Assembly: GCA_046154665.1 (NCBI GenBank)
Contig: JBJXFG010000024.1
Span: 1-64,000 of the forward strand
DNA length: 64,000 nt
From: JAFLCM01 sp046154665
GTDB lineage: Bacteria > Planctomycetota > Phycisphaerae > Phycisphaerales > UBA1924
Direction of reading: 5' to 3'
Made by a program: the position numbers and the translations under genes. The notes below the pieces were generated by a model. That model was not told the DNA's origin. It made no database searches and saw nothing but the letters and a program-made list of their open reading frames with translations. Of the stretch, positions 33,364-43,672 are shown in pieces (within the stretch, counting starts at the first letter, position 1; the number at the start of each line of letters is the position of its first letter).

Positions 33364-33783
33364 TCAGCGGCGACGACGAGCCGCGAGTGCCAGGCCGATG
33401 AGCATCAGGCCGCTGGCACCCGGCGTCGGGATCGCCGAGAAGTTCGAGCCGGCAACCGCGCCGGCGCTATCGGTGTTCGGAACGAACGCCGGAGTCTGCG
33501 GCACGGGGTTGAAGGTTGGGGCGGGGAAGCGGAGATGGTTGGCACCGCCAGTGCCTTCGCCTTCATCGATGAACGAGATGATGTCAAAGACGGTCGGCTT
33601 GGGCACGCCGCCAGCGGGGACGCGCGGGAGGCGCGGGCTTCCGTCGGGCTGGATCGAGAGATCGGGGAAGTCGGTGTGCTCACCGCCCGCGGCGGTGCCG
33701 GCGCTGACCGCCAGAAGCCCGACCAGTGTGAGGCTGATGCGGAGGGCGGTCGGAGCGGTGCGAAGGTGTTGGAGCATGTTCAT
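33364..33783 (-). CDS. Small exported protein with PTPGA C-terminal sorting signal
   Basis: The 139-residue protein has a signal peptide (about 1-33, LTLVGLLAVSAGTAAGG) and ends IPTPGASGLMLIGLALAARRRR-like: a PTPGA motif, a hydrophobic helix and an Arg cluster, as in PEP-CTERM-type exosortase or rhombosortase targets. The middle is Pro- and Asp-rich without a recognised domain. The ATG overlaps the stop of the XRE regulator by four bases, and a GGGAGG box lies seven bases upstream. No sorting enzyme is encoded in the window. Confidence 0.85.
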   Translation of the reverse strand: MNMLQHLRTAPTALRISLTLVGLLAVSAGTAAGGEHTDFPDLSIQPDGSPRLPRVPAGGVPKPTVFDIISFIDEGEGTGGANHLRFPAPTFNPVPQTPAFVPNTDSAGAVAGSNFSAIPTPGASGLMLIGLALAARRRR

Positions 33784-35042
33784 GACCCCACCTCCCCATT
33801 CGCGTCAACCAGTTTGGCGGTTGCCAAAATCTGCCAGCCGACAGTTCGGAAGGATGGGAACCGCCCCATTGTAGCGGTAACCAAGCTCCGATTCTCCTCA
33901 TCAAGTTTGAAATCGATGTCCAAACCTGTGGAATCGGTGATTGTTCGGTGTAGGCCGTATTGGAGTGTGAACACCCGCTCGCGCAGGGCCCAGTTGTCCG
34001 AGCGTTCGGCGATCGTCAGGGCTCGGCTGTTCAGGAAGGTGACGGCCTCTTGGAGGTCGCGGCCCTTCAGATGGCGTAGAGCGAGGTCGGAGCCGATGGT
34101 GCACCACCAGCCCCAGCTTTCGAGCCAGTCGCCGGTGAGCTGGGCGTCGGCGGGGTCGATCTTTTTGAGCGAGCCGACGATTTCGCCGACCGCGTCGGAA
34201 GCATCTTCTAGGCCGGACTCGACGGCGATCTCGATCAGACCGCCGCGGCAGGTGTTGGCGATGCCGCCCAGCGACGGGGTGTCGAGCTTGCCGGCGAGCT
34301 CTTCGTGCTGTCCAGCGGCGGCGGCGAGGTCTTCGCGGGCGGAGCGCAGGTGCTGCTCACGCATCTCGGGCTCGATCATCGCGAGGCGACGGTGCGTGTT
34401 GCCACGGACGTAGCGGACGTACGCGGGGCGCTTCTTGTCGACATCATTCAGCGGCGGATTGTTGTCGAACCACTGGACGAGCAGTTCAGCGGTGCCCAGC
34501 GCGGGCGTCAAGTCCCACAGGGCGTACCACGCGTTGGCGAGCACGGCGCGCAACTGCTGGCGGCGCAGCGGGTTGGTCGGGCTGTGCATCAGGCCGCGGC
34601 GGCAGGCGTCGACTTCCTGCGTGTAGCGACCGAGCATGTCCCAGCCGCTGGCCTCGACCGAGCAGGCGACGCACTTGTGATCTTCGTTCTTGGCGGCCTG
34701 GTACATCGACTTGGCCAGCGCGACGGTCTGCCGCGCATCGCCGCGATGGTGGGCGGCGCGGGACTTGTTGAACAAGTCTTCAAAGGAGAGCGAGGGGTCT
34801 TCGTTCTTTTCGGCGTCTGAGCCGGCGCCCCAGACGATCTCCATGACGTCGCCCACGGGCCACTCGAGAACCTCGGCGAGCTTCATCAAGAAGTCGGCCT
34901 TGGGGTTGCCCGAGTCGGGGTAGATTTTGGTGGGATCACGGTCGAGTGCGCGGGCGAGCTGGGCCTTGCTCCATCCCTTGGAGGCACGCGCCAAATCGAC
35001 CAAACTATGCAGCCGCTTCCTGCGGAGTTCCATCGCGTCCAT
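33780..35042 (-). CDS. XRE-family helix-turn-helix regulator with helical-repeat sensor region
   Basis: The first about 70 residues form a Cro/C1-type HTH domain (LVDLARASKGWSKAQLARAL, then KADFLMKLAEVLEWPVGDV). The remaining about 340 residues are helical and rich in Ala, Leu and Arg, resembling TPR-like arrays (CVACSVEASGWDMLGRY, ALGTAELLVQWFD, AREDLAAAAGQ). I start at the ATG at 35042 (420 residues), with GGAG nine bases upstream; an ATG at 35075 or 35033 is possible. HTH plus TPR-like architecture resembles peptide-sensing regulators, which is only an analogy. The stop overlaps the start of the PTPGA protein gene, so the two are translationally coupled. About 250 bases upstream are gene-free. 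Confidence 0.85.
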   Translation of the reverse strand: MDAMELRRKRLHSLVDLARASKGWSKAQLARALDRDPTKIYPDSGNPKADFLMKLAEVLEWPVGDVMEIVWGAGSDAEKNEDPSLSFEDLFNKSRAAHHRGDARQTVALAKSMYQAAKNEDHKCVACSVEASGWDMLGRYTQEVDACRRGLMHSPTNPLRRQQLRAVLANAWYALWDLTPALGTAELLVQWFDNNPPLNDVDKKRPAYVRYVRGNTHRRLAMIEPEMREQHLRSAREDLAAAAGQHEELAGKLDTPSLGGIANTCRGGLIEIAVESGLEDASDAVGEIVGSLKKIDPADAQLTGDWLESWGWWCTIGSDLALRHLKGRDLQEAVTFLNSRALTIAERSDNWALRERVFTLQYGLHRTITDSTGLDIDFKLDEENRSLVTATMGRFPSFRTVGWQILATAKLVDANGEVGS

Positions 35043-35292
35043 CGCGGTGCTCTCCAATGCGAGACAGCCGGACATGAGTCGCCCAACCCGATACGCGGGG
35101 CGGGCCGAGTTCGATGCATCTTGCCTGTCTTCACATGGGGAAATCGGAACAGCTAACCGAGTGCCCGTGCATATGCAGACTTGATGAATGAACCCACGGA
35201 ATCCTAACCGCTGCGAAAGCGCACCGATACGGCTTTTTCGCCAGTTTCGCACTTTTGGGCGAATGCAGCCATGATCGGACTTTGTTTGGATA

Positions 35293-37962
<2,670 letters not shown>

Positions 37963-37975
37963 GATGCGAACGAGA

Positions 37976-37991
37976 TGCAAACGGGATGCCG
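37976..37991 (-). promoter_or_regulatory. Sigma-54-like -24/-12 element upstream of clpB
   Basis: On the minus strand CGGCA (37987-37991) and TTGCA (37976-37980) are separated by exactly six bases, the sigma-54 spacing. It shares 12 of 16 positions with the element in front of hsp20. The first base of the -24 box differs from consensus, and the implied start is only about three bases before the ATG, which lowers confidence. Confidence 0.45.
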
Positions 37992-38075
37992 GAAAGAGGT
38001 GTGGTCACGCGGGCCATGCACGGATTCGGAAAGGGCCTTTCGCGCTGTCACGGTGGGGCGTCACTGCCATGGGGT

Positions 38076-38090
38076 CTGTCAGATTGACAG
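38076..38090. promoter_or_regulatory. CTGTCA-GAT-TGACAG inverted repeat, candidate enhancer site
   Basis: A perfect six-base-arm inverted repeat with a three-base spacer lies midway between clpB and hsp20, about 85 bases before the predicted hsp20 start and about 117 before the clpB one. This distance is typical for an upstream activating sequence of a sigma-54 enhancer-binding protein. The role is inferred. Confidence 0.4.
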
Positions 38091-38141
38091 TCCGACCGCG
38101 GTTCTTGGGCCCGCAGCGGGGCAGGCGTTGAGGCCGAAGTT

Positions 38142-38157
38142 TGGCATCCGGCTTGCA
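38142..38157 (+). promoter_or_regulatory. Sigma-54 promoter (-24 TGGCA, -12 TTGCA) of the hsp20 operon
   Basis: TGGCA (38142-38146), six bases, then TTGCA (38153-38157) match the sigma-54 consensus TGGCAC-N5-TTGCW in both boxes and spacing. The predicted start near 38168 leaves a 75-base leader with a good ribosome site before the first hsp20 gene. Confidence 0.65.
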
Positions 38158-38242
38158 ACTCGAACAGTGCAATCCCACCGGAAGAGAGTGACTGCAAGCG
38201 ACTCGACTTCTCAACCAACCACGTTTCTGAAAGGAGCCCGCC

Positions 38243-38719
38243 ATGTTGACCCGTTGCACTCCAACTGCCGTTCCCATGACCGATCTCTCAGCGCATGTGG
38301 ACCGTCTGCTCAACGAGGTGTTCGCCGGCTTCACGCCCGAGACCTCGACCGTGTTCTCCCCCGCGAAGCCCTTCCCGGCGCTGAACCTCTGGCACGATGA
38401 GCTGGCCTTCTACATTGAGGCCGAGCTGCCCGGCTTCGTGATGGACGACATCGACATCAGCCTGATCGATAAGGAGATCACGCTGACCACCGCGCGGCGC
38501 ATCGAGATCGAAGAGACCCCGAAGATGAAGGGGTTTGAGTTCATTCGCCGTGAGCGCGCCGAGGGCACCTTCAGCCGCACCGTTCGCCTGCCCGTGGCGG
38601 TGGATGCCGAGAAGGTGACCGCGAAGCTGGTCCACGGCGTGCTGATGGTGATCCTTCCCAAGGCACCGGAGGCCCTGCCCCGCAAGATCGCGGTCCGCAC
38701 CGAGAAGGGAGTGGTCTGA
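38243..38719 (+). CDS. Small heat-shock protein, Hsp20/alpha-crystallin family
   Basis: This is an ATP-independent holdase that binds unfolding proteins and hands them to DnaK/ClpB. The 158-residue protein has an alpha-crystallin domain from about residue 45 (ALNLWHDELAFYIEAELPGF, IDISLIDKEITLTT) and ends with the family G-V-L-M-V-I-L-P strand (LVHGVLMVILPKAPEALPRKI). AAAGGAG six bases before the ATG gives a strong ribosome site. It is first in a two-gene operon behind the sigma-54-like promoter and divergent from clpB. Confidence 0.94.
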   Translation: MLTRCTPTAVPMTDLSAHVDRLLNEVFAGFTPETSTVFSPAKPFPALNLWHDELAFYIEAELPGFVMDDIDISLIDKEITLTTARRIEIEETPKMKGFEFIRRERAEGTFSRTVRLPVAVDAEKVTAKLVHGVLMVILPKAPEALPRKIAVRTEKGVV

Positions 38720-38840
38720 CGTCGAGCCCATCGTTCGCTCGGAACGGATGACGCCGTACCTGACCGCTGAAGTCCCCGTCGCCAGTCATATCGCACCCCC
38801 GGATGAAACCCCCAAGAGACCCATCGCCAGGAGAATCCCG

Positions 38841-39272
38841 ATGAACGCCGCCGCGACCATCCCGACTGTTGAGAAGATTCCGACCGCTGTTCCTGCCGCC
38901 CGTGCCACCGCCGAGGCCTGCATGCCCGTCGAGGCGACGACGATCTATCGCCCCGCCGCGGACATCGTCGAGACCGAAGCGGCCTTCACCGTCAAGCTCG
39001 ACATGCCCGGCGTGATGCCCGAAGCCATCGAAGTGACGATGACCGGCAGCGAACTGTCGATCATCGGCAAGGTCATGCCCCGCCGGCCGGTGGCCGCCGC
39101 AGGGTTGCTTCACCGGGAGTACGGCGTCGGCGACTTCGCCCGCACCTTCCGCCTGGGCGAAGGGATCGAACGCGTCGCGATCGTTGCTTCCTATGAGGCT
39201 GGCGTGCTGACGCTGACACTGCCGAAGGCGGATCGCGCCAAGGCCCGCAAGATCAACGTGACCATCAACTGA
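38841..39272 (+). CDS. Second Hsp20/alpha-crystallin family protein
   Basis: The 143-residue protein has an Ala/Thr/Pro-rich N-terminal arm of about 45 residues and an alpha-crystallin domain (ETEAAFTVKLDMPGVMPEAI, REYGVGDFARTFRLGEGI) ending YEAGVLTLTLPKADRAKARKI. The start is set at the ATG at 38841 because AGGAG lies seven bases before it; an in-frame extension begins at 38748 but has no ribosome site. It differs clearly from the first copy, so the pair may form mixed oligomers. A strong terminator follows. Confidence 0.93.
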   Translation: MNAAATIPTVEKIPTAVPAARATAEACMPVEATTIYRPAADIVETEAAFTVKLDMPGVMPEAIEVTMTGSELSIIGKVMPRRPVAAAGLLHREYGVGDFARTFRLGEGIERVAIVASYEAGVLTLTLPKADRAKARKINVTIN

Positions 39273-39388
39273 ACTGAGATGCGGTGCGTGGTCACGATCG
39301 AAGAGGTTGGGCTCGGTTGAGTCCGGTTGAGTGAGAAGGGATGTGCACAGGCAACACGAGCCCGCGAGGGGCTCCCCCCGCACCGCCC

Positions 39389-39427
39389 GGCCCGGCGCTT
39401 ACCCCTTGAGGGGTGCCGGGCCTTTTT
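39389..39427 (+). terminator. Intrinsic terminator of the hsp20 operon
   Basis: Outer eight-base arms (39389-39396 and 39415-39422) and an inner CCCC-TTGA-GGGG hairpin (39402-39413) are followed by TTTTT (39423-39427). Confidence 0.9.
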
Positions 39428-39496
39428 CTGTGCGCGACGAGCGCTGCGTGTGAGCGCGTGGGTTAGAGTTCAGGCGGGTTGAGTCGTTCCTTCGGA

Positions 39497-39520
39497 CCCG
39501 TCGCTCACGCTCTGGGCTCG
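39497..39520 (+). repeat. CGTCGCTCACGCTC dispersed repeat copy
   Basis: CCCGTCGCTCACGCTC followed by TGGGCTCG matches the copies at 27162 and 56888 and the inverted one at 27101. It lies in the 376-base gap between hsp20 and heme oxygenase, which otherwise holds the hsp20 terminator and the heme oxygenase promoter. Confidence 0.5.
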
Positions 39521-39592
39521 TGTGCTTGGGCGTCTCATGTTTTTTGGATGGGTGCGATTCGCGTGGGCTCGGTGGTTCGATCGATTGCCGCT

Positions 39593-39636
39593 TTGACGGG
39601 TGGACGCCGGGTCGCTAGCATTGAGACTCAGTCTCA
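39593..39636 (+). promoter_or_regulatory. Sigma-70 promoter with Fur-like operator for heme oxygenase
   Basis: TTGACG (39593-39598), 17 bases, then TAGCAT (39616-39621) form a plausible housekeeping promoter. Directly after it lies a perfect 7-1-7 palindrome TGAGACT-C-AGTCTCA (39622-39636), the geometry and TGA/TCA ends of a Fur box, covering the expected start site. The ribosome site begins immediately afterwards. Repression by iron-loaded Fur is inferred. Confidence 0.65.
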
Positions 39637-39648
39637 CAAGGAGCCACC

Positions 39649-40332
39649 ATGTCTGGATGCCCGTTTCACAAGCCCGGTTCTGACGCGATGCCTTCGGTGA
39701 TGGAGGTGTTGAAGACTTCGACGCAGTCGATGCACGACGCCGCCGAGGGGCATGCGTTTCAGCAGTCGTTGGTGCGCGGCGAGGTGACGCGCGAGCAGTA
39801 CGCGGTGTATCTCGGGCAGTTGCTGCTCGTGCATCGGGCGCTGGAGGGCGAGCTGCGTCGTCATGCGGTCGCGCTCCCGGCGATCGCGCGGGTGGTGAAG
39901 CCTGAGCAGTATCAGGAGCCTTACCTGCTCGAAGACCTGGCCTTCTACGGGCTCGATGTGGCTCGGATCGTGCCGCTGGCTTCGACGATGGCTCTGGTGG
40001 ACGAGATCATGTCGGCGTCGGGCCGAGATCCCCTGTCGCTGCTGGGGTATCACTATGTGATGGAGGGGTCGAACAACGGGAACAAGTTCATCGCGCGGGC
40101 GGTGGCCAAATCGTTCGGGATCAGCGGGCACGCGGGGCTGCGCTATCTCGACCCCTACGGCGATCAGCAACGTGTGCTGTGGACGGCGTTTAAGAACAAC
40201 ATGAACGCGTGCGGGTTCTCCCCTGCGGAGATGATGACCCTGGCCGTCGCGGCCCAGGGGATGTTCCGCGGGATCGGGGCGATCTCGGCGGAAATGTCGT
40301 CGTTTTCGCCTGTGGCGGTGGTCGCGGGGTGA
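39649..40332 (+). CDS. Heme oxygenase (biliverdin-producing)
   Basis: This enzyme opens heme to biliverdin, CO and Fe2+, recovering iron. The 227-residue protein has the proximal heme-ligand region TQSMHDAAEGHAFQQ (His29) and the distal-helix motif GYHYVMEGSNNGNKF with the flexible glycines. Length is normal for bacterial HmuO/HO-1 types. AAGGAG five bases before the ATG is strong. A Fur-like operator upstream fits an iron-acquisition role. Several cysteines near the start (SGCPF) are an oddity of no known meaning. Confidence 0.93.
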   Translation: MSGCPFHKPGSDAMPSVMEVLKTSTQSMHDAAEGHAFQQSLVRGEVTREQYAVYLGQLLLVHRALEGELRRHAVALPAIARVVKPEQYQEPYLLEDLAFYGLDVARIVPLASTMALVDEIMSASGRDPLSLLGYHYVMEGSNNGNKFIARAVAKSFGISGHAGLRYLDPYGDQQRVLWTAFKNNMNACGFSPAEMMTLAVAAQGMFRGIGAISAEMSSFSPVAVVAG

Positions 40333-40393
40333 AACCGGTGCAGCCGGAACCCAATGACGCGGTATGCGAGATTCCCTCGCTTTGTTTGGGAGA

Positions 40394-40412
40394 GTCGGCT
40401 CGGAGAGCCGAC
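40394..40412. repeat. 19-bp palindromic repeat GTCGGCTC-N3-GAGCCGAC, copy 2
   Basis: Same eight-base arms as at 15414-15432 but with a GGA spacer, that is, the opposite orientation. It lies 62 bases after the heme oxygenase stop, in the gap before the S9 peptidase. Confidence 0.7.
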
Positions 40413-40530
40413 GTACCTGGGATGCGAGATCTTTTGGGGGGGTTCTTTCGGGGTCGTCGTCTGACGGATTGAGAACACCTTTGGTCCGAAGTTCGGGCCT
40501 TGTGATGACCCTGAAGGAGAACAAGCGAGC

Positions 40531-42642
40531 ATGAAACGCCAACTTTCTGTTGCGTCGGTCCTGGTGGCCTTCGCGTTGACGTGCGCGGGCGGTGCGTCCG
40601 CCGACACCACCCCGGCACCGACCGCCGGCGCCGCCGCGGCCGCGAAGGGATCAACGGGCCTCATCCCGCGCAGCGTGCTGTTCGGCAACCCCGACCGCGC
40701 CGGCGTCCAGATCAGCCCCGACGGAAAGTGGGTGTCGTATCTCTCGTCGGTCGACGGCGTGATGAACGTCTGGGTCGCGCCCGTCGACAACCTCGACGAG
40801 GCCAAGGCCATCACCAAGGACACCAAGCGCGGCATCCGCTCGTACTTCTGGGCGTACAACAGCACCAACATCCTCTATATCCAAGATGAAGGCGGCGACG
40901 AGAACTGGAACGTCTACTCGACCGACGTGGCCTCGGCGCGGACGACCAACATCACGCCGATGAAGGGCGTGGCGGCCCAGATCGAGGGCGTCAGCGAGAA
41001 GTTCCCCAACGAGATCATCGTCGGGCTCAACGACCGCGACAAGCGCCTGCACGATCTGTACCGCGTCAACATCCAATCCGGCGAGCGCACTTTGGTGGTC
41101 CAGAACCCCGGCACAATCGAGGGCGATATCTGCGCCGGCGTCAGCGTTGACGACGACTTCCGCGTCCGCTTCGCCAGCACGAACACTAAAGAGGGCGGGA
41201 GCAAGGTCTACACCGCCCAACTCAAGAAAGGAACCACCTACGACTGGACGGAGTTCCAGGCGATCCCGTCTGAGGACATCCTGACCACCGGGCCGGTGGC
41301 CTTCAACAAGGACGGTTCGCAGGCGTACATGCGTGACAGCCGCGGGCGCGACACGTCGGCGCTGTTCAGCATTGATCTGGCGACGAAGAAGCAGACGCTG
41401 ATCGCCGAGAACGCCAAGGCCGACGCTGGCGGCGTGATGACGCACCCCACCGAGCGGAACGTCCAGGCGGTAGCGTTCAACTACAAGCGGAACGAGTGGA
41501 CCATCCTCGACAAGTCGATCGAGCCCGATTTCGCCTATCTGCGCACCGTGGCCGACGGCGACTTCAACGTCACCTCGCGCAGCCTCGACGACAAGACGTG
41601 GATCGTCGCCTACATGCGCGACAACGGGCCGGTGAAGTTCTACCGCTACCAGCGCGGCGCCAGTGGGACGGCGGGCAAGGCGACGTTCCTCTTCACGAAC
41701 AACAAGCGGCTCGAAGGCCTTGAACTGGCTCGCATGCACCCGACGGTCATCAAGAGCCGCGACGGGCTTGATCTGGTCTCGTACCTTTCGCTCCCCCCGA
41801 GCAGCGACACCGACAACAACGCCCGGCCCGAGAAGCCGGTGCCGACGGTGCTGCTGGTCCACGGCGGGCCGTGGGGTCGAGACGCCTGGGGCTACAACTC
41901 GCAGCACCAGTGGCTGACCAATCGCGGCTATGCGGTGCTCGCGGTCAACTTCCGCGCCTCGACGGGGTTCGGGAAGAACTTCATCAACGCGGGCAACGGG
42001 GAGTGGGCCGGCAAGATGCACGACGACCTGATCGACGCCGTCAACTGGGCGGTTTCCGAGAAGATTGCCGACCCGAAGAAGGTGGCGATCATGGGCGGCA
42101 GCTACGGCGGCTACGCGACGCTGGCGGGTCTGACGTTTACGCCCGATGTGTTCGCGGCGGGCGTGAGCATCGTCGGGCCTTCCAATCTGCACACGCTGCT
42201 GAGCACCATTCCGGCGTACTGGGAGCCGATGATCAACACGCTGATCAAGCAGATCGGCGGCGACCACCGCACCGAGGAAGGCCGCAAGTACCTTGAGAGC
42301 CGCAGCCCGCTGAGCCGCGTCGACAAGATCGAGCGTCCGCTGCTGATCGGCCAGGGTGCTAACGACCCGCGCGTGAAGCAGGCCGAGAGCGACCAGATCG
42401 TCAAGGCGATGCAGGACAAGAACATCCCGGTTTCGTATGTGCTGTTCCCCGATGAGGGGCACGGCTTCGCGCGGCCTGAGAACCGCAAGAGCTTCAACGC
42501 CGTGGCGGAGGCGTTCCTCGCCAAGCACCTGGGCGGCGAGTACGAGCCCATCGGCGACGACTTCCAGAACTCGTCGATTACGGTTCCCGCGGGCGCGGAA
42601 GGCGTCCCCGGGCTGCCCGACGCGATGAGCGGGAAGAACTAA
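40531..42642 (+). CDS. Exported S9-family prolyl-oligopeptidase-like peptidase
   Basis: This is a 703-residue serine peptidase with an N-terminal signal peptide (VASVLVAFALTCAGGASA), a beta-propeller region (about 45-400; QISPDGKWVSYLSSVDG is a typical blade) and a C-terminal alpha/beta-hydrolase domain (about 440-665). The triad is Ser524 in GGSYGGY, Asp612 in GANDPRV and His644 in DEGHGF. It is likely a dipeptidyl- or acylaminoacyl-peptidase acting outside the cytoplasm. An AAGGAG box lies 11 bases before the ATG and an intrinsic terminator follows. Confidence 0.94.
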   Translation: MKRQLSVASVLVAFALTCAGGASADTTPAPTAGAAAAAKGSTGLIPRSVLFGNPDRAGVQISPDGKWVSYLSSVDGVMNVWVAPVDNLDEAKAITKDTKRGIRSYFWAYNSTNILYIQDEGGDENWNVYSTDVASARTTNITPMKGVAAQIEGVSEKFPNEIIVGLNDRDKRLHDLYRVNIQSGERTLVVQNPGTIEGDICAGVSVDDDFRVRFASTNTKEGGSKVYTAQLKKGTTYDWTEFQAIPSEDILTTGPVAFNKDGSQAYMRDSRGRDTSALFSIDLATKKQTLIAENAKADAGGVMTHPTERNVQAVAFNYKRNEWTILDKSIEPDFAYLRTVADGDFNVTSRSLDDKTWIVAYMRDNGPVKFYRYQRGASGTAGKATFLFTNNKRLEGLELARMHPTVIKSRDGLDLVSYLSLPPSSDTDNNARPEKPVPTVLLVHGGPWGRDAWGYNSQHQWLTNRGYAVLAVNFRASTGFGKNFINAGNGEWAGKMHDDLIDAVNWAVSEKIADPKKVAIMGGSYGGYATLAGLTFTPDVFAAGVSIVGPSNLHTLLSTIPAYWEPMINTLIKQIGGDHRTEEGRKYLESRSPLSRVDKIERPLLIGQGANDPRVKQAESDQIVKAMQDKNIPVSYVLFPDEGHGFARPENRKSFNAVAEAFLAKHLGGEYEPIGDDFQNSSITVPAGAEGVPGLPDAMSGKN

Positions 42643-42703
42643 GGATCGATCATCGCGGCTCGTTGGTGAGCCGAGCCGTCGTCAGCAAAGCGGATGCCCA
42701 CGA

Positions 42704-42732
42704 AGCCCCGGACTCCAGGTCCGGGGCTTTTT
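42704..42732 (+). terminator. Intrinsic terminator of the S9 peptidase gene
   Basis: Ten-base arms (42704-42713 and 42719-42728) with a five-base loop are followed by a T-run (42728-42732, then CTT). Confidence 0.9.
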
Positions 42733-42882
42733 CTTCGACAAGCTTTGGGAAGCGTTGGCCGCTCCCGCGCGGCCGCTGTGTGAAGTTTCGGCCGGGCACA
42801 TGAAACAAGGCTTGACGCGGCTGAATCACGTCCCATAGTTCAGTGGGGTTCGCTCTGTCTCGTCACCAAAAGGAGGTTCGAA

Positions 42883-43605
42883 ATGCAACGGGTTGTGATT
42901 TCTGTTGTGGCGTTCGCGCTGGTCGGCGTTGGTGTTGTGGCGCAGGGCGCGGTCGGGTACACCTCGCAGGCCCGGTCGATTCAGACGCAAGGGGGTTTCG
43001 TTCCGCCCACGTCGTATACGACCACGGCGACGGACTTCGGCCCGTTTGTGGCCGCTCGAACCGATTTCTTTAGCAACGGTGAGAATGAGTTCATGAACCG
43101 CGGTCAAGCGGCTCAGAACTCAACGCTCGGCGCGGATTACATCCGCATCACGGGGAGCGTCAGCGGGACGGACAACTACGGGTCGGGCGGATCAGGGGAG
43201 GGCTTTGGCACCAGCCGGTTCGACGTCTCTTTCACGCTGGGTCAGGAGACGCCGTACGCGTTCTTTGGCACTCACACCTCCGGTACCCGATTCGCTGGCG
43301 GGGGGATCAGTGATTGGACGATCCGGCTGTCTCGGAACGGCGGTCCTGTGCTGTTCGAGCGCACGGTCGCGCTGCTGTTCCAGGGCGCGCCGGACCAGAA
43401 CCCGGGCCCGTTCACACGTTCAGGATCGCTCTCGGCGGGAACGTACCGGTTGCAGGCCGATTTTATTGAGGGCTACGCGGGGCCCGGTACAGGGACCGTG
43501 AGCGGCGCGTTTGACTTGACGCTGCACCTGCCGACGCCGGGAACGACGGTCGCTGGGTTGACGTGCCTGGCGATGGGACTGCGTCGCCGGCGCTCGGGCG
43601 GCTGA
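42883..43605 (+). CDS. Exported protein with PTPGT C-terminal sorting signal
   Basis: The 240-residue protein has a signal peptide (about 1-22, ISVVAFALVGVGVVAQGA), a Gly/Ser/Thr-rich beta body with no recognised domain, and the C-terminus LPTPGTTVAGLTCLAMGLRRRR, a PEP-CTERM-like tripartite sorting signal. AGGAGG six bases before the ATG is an ideal ribosome site. It stands alone between a terminator and convergent murD. The sorting enzyme is not in the window. Confidence 0.87.
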   Translation: MQRVVISVVAFALVGVGVVAQGAVGYTSQARSIQTQGGFVPPTSYTTTATDFGPFVAARTDFFSNGENEFMNRGQAAQNSTLGADYIRITGSVSGTDNYGSGGSGEGFGTSRFDVSFTLGQETPYAFFGTHTSGTRFAGGGISDWTIRLSRNGGPVLFERTVALLFQGAPDQNPGPFTRSGSLSAGTYRLQADFIEGYAGPGTGTVSGAFDLTLHLPTPGTTVAGLTCLAMGLRRRRSGG

Positions 43606-43672
43606 TCGCGAGGGCGAGGTCGGCGGAAAACAAGTCTGCCGCGGTCACTGTGCGGTTCGCGCTTGGCGCGCG

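Noticed and set aside
42842..43607. Short frames opposite the PTPGT protein and murD
   Set aside because: Shadows without ribosome sites or motifs.
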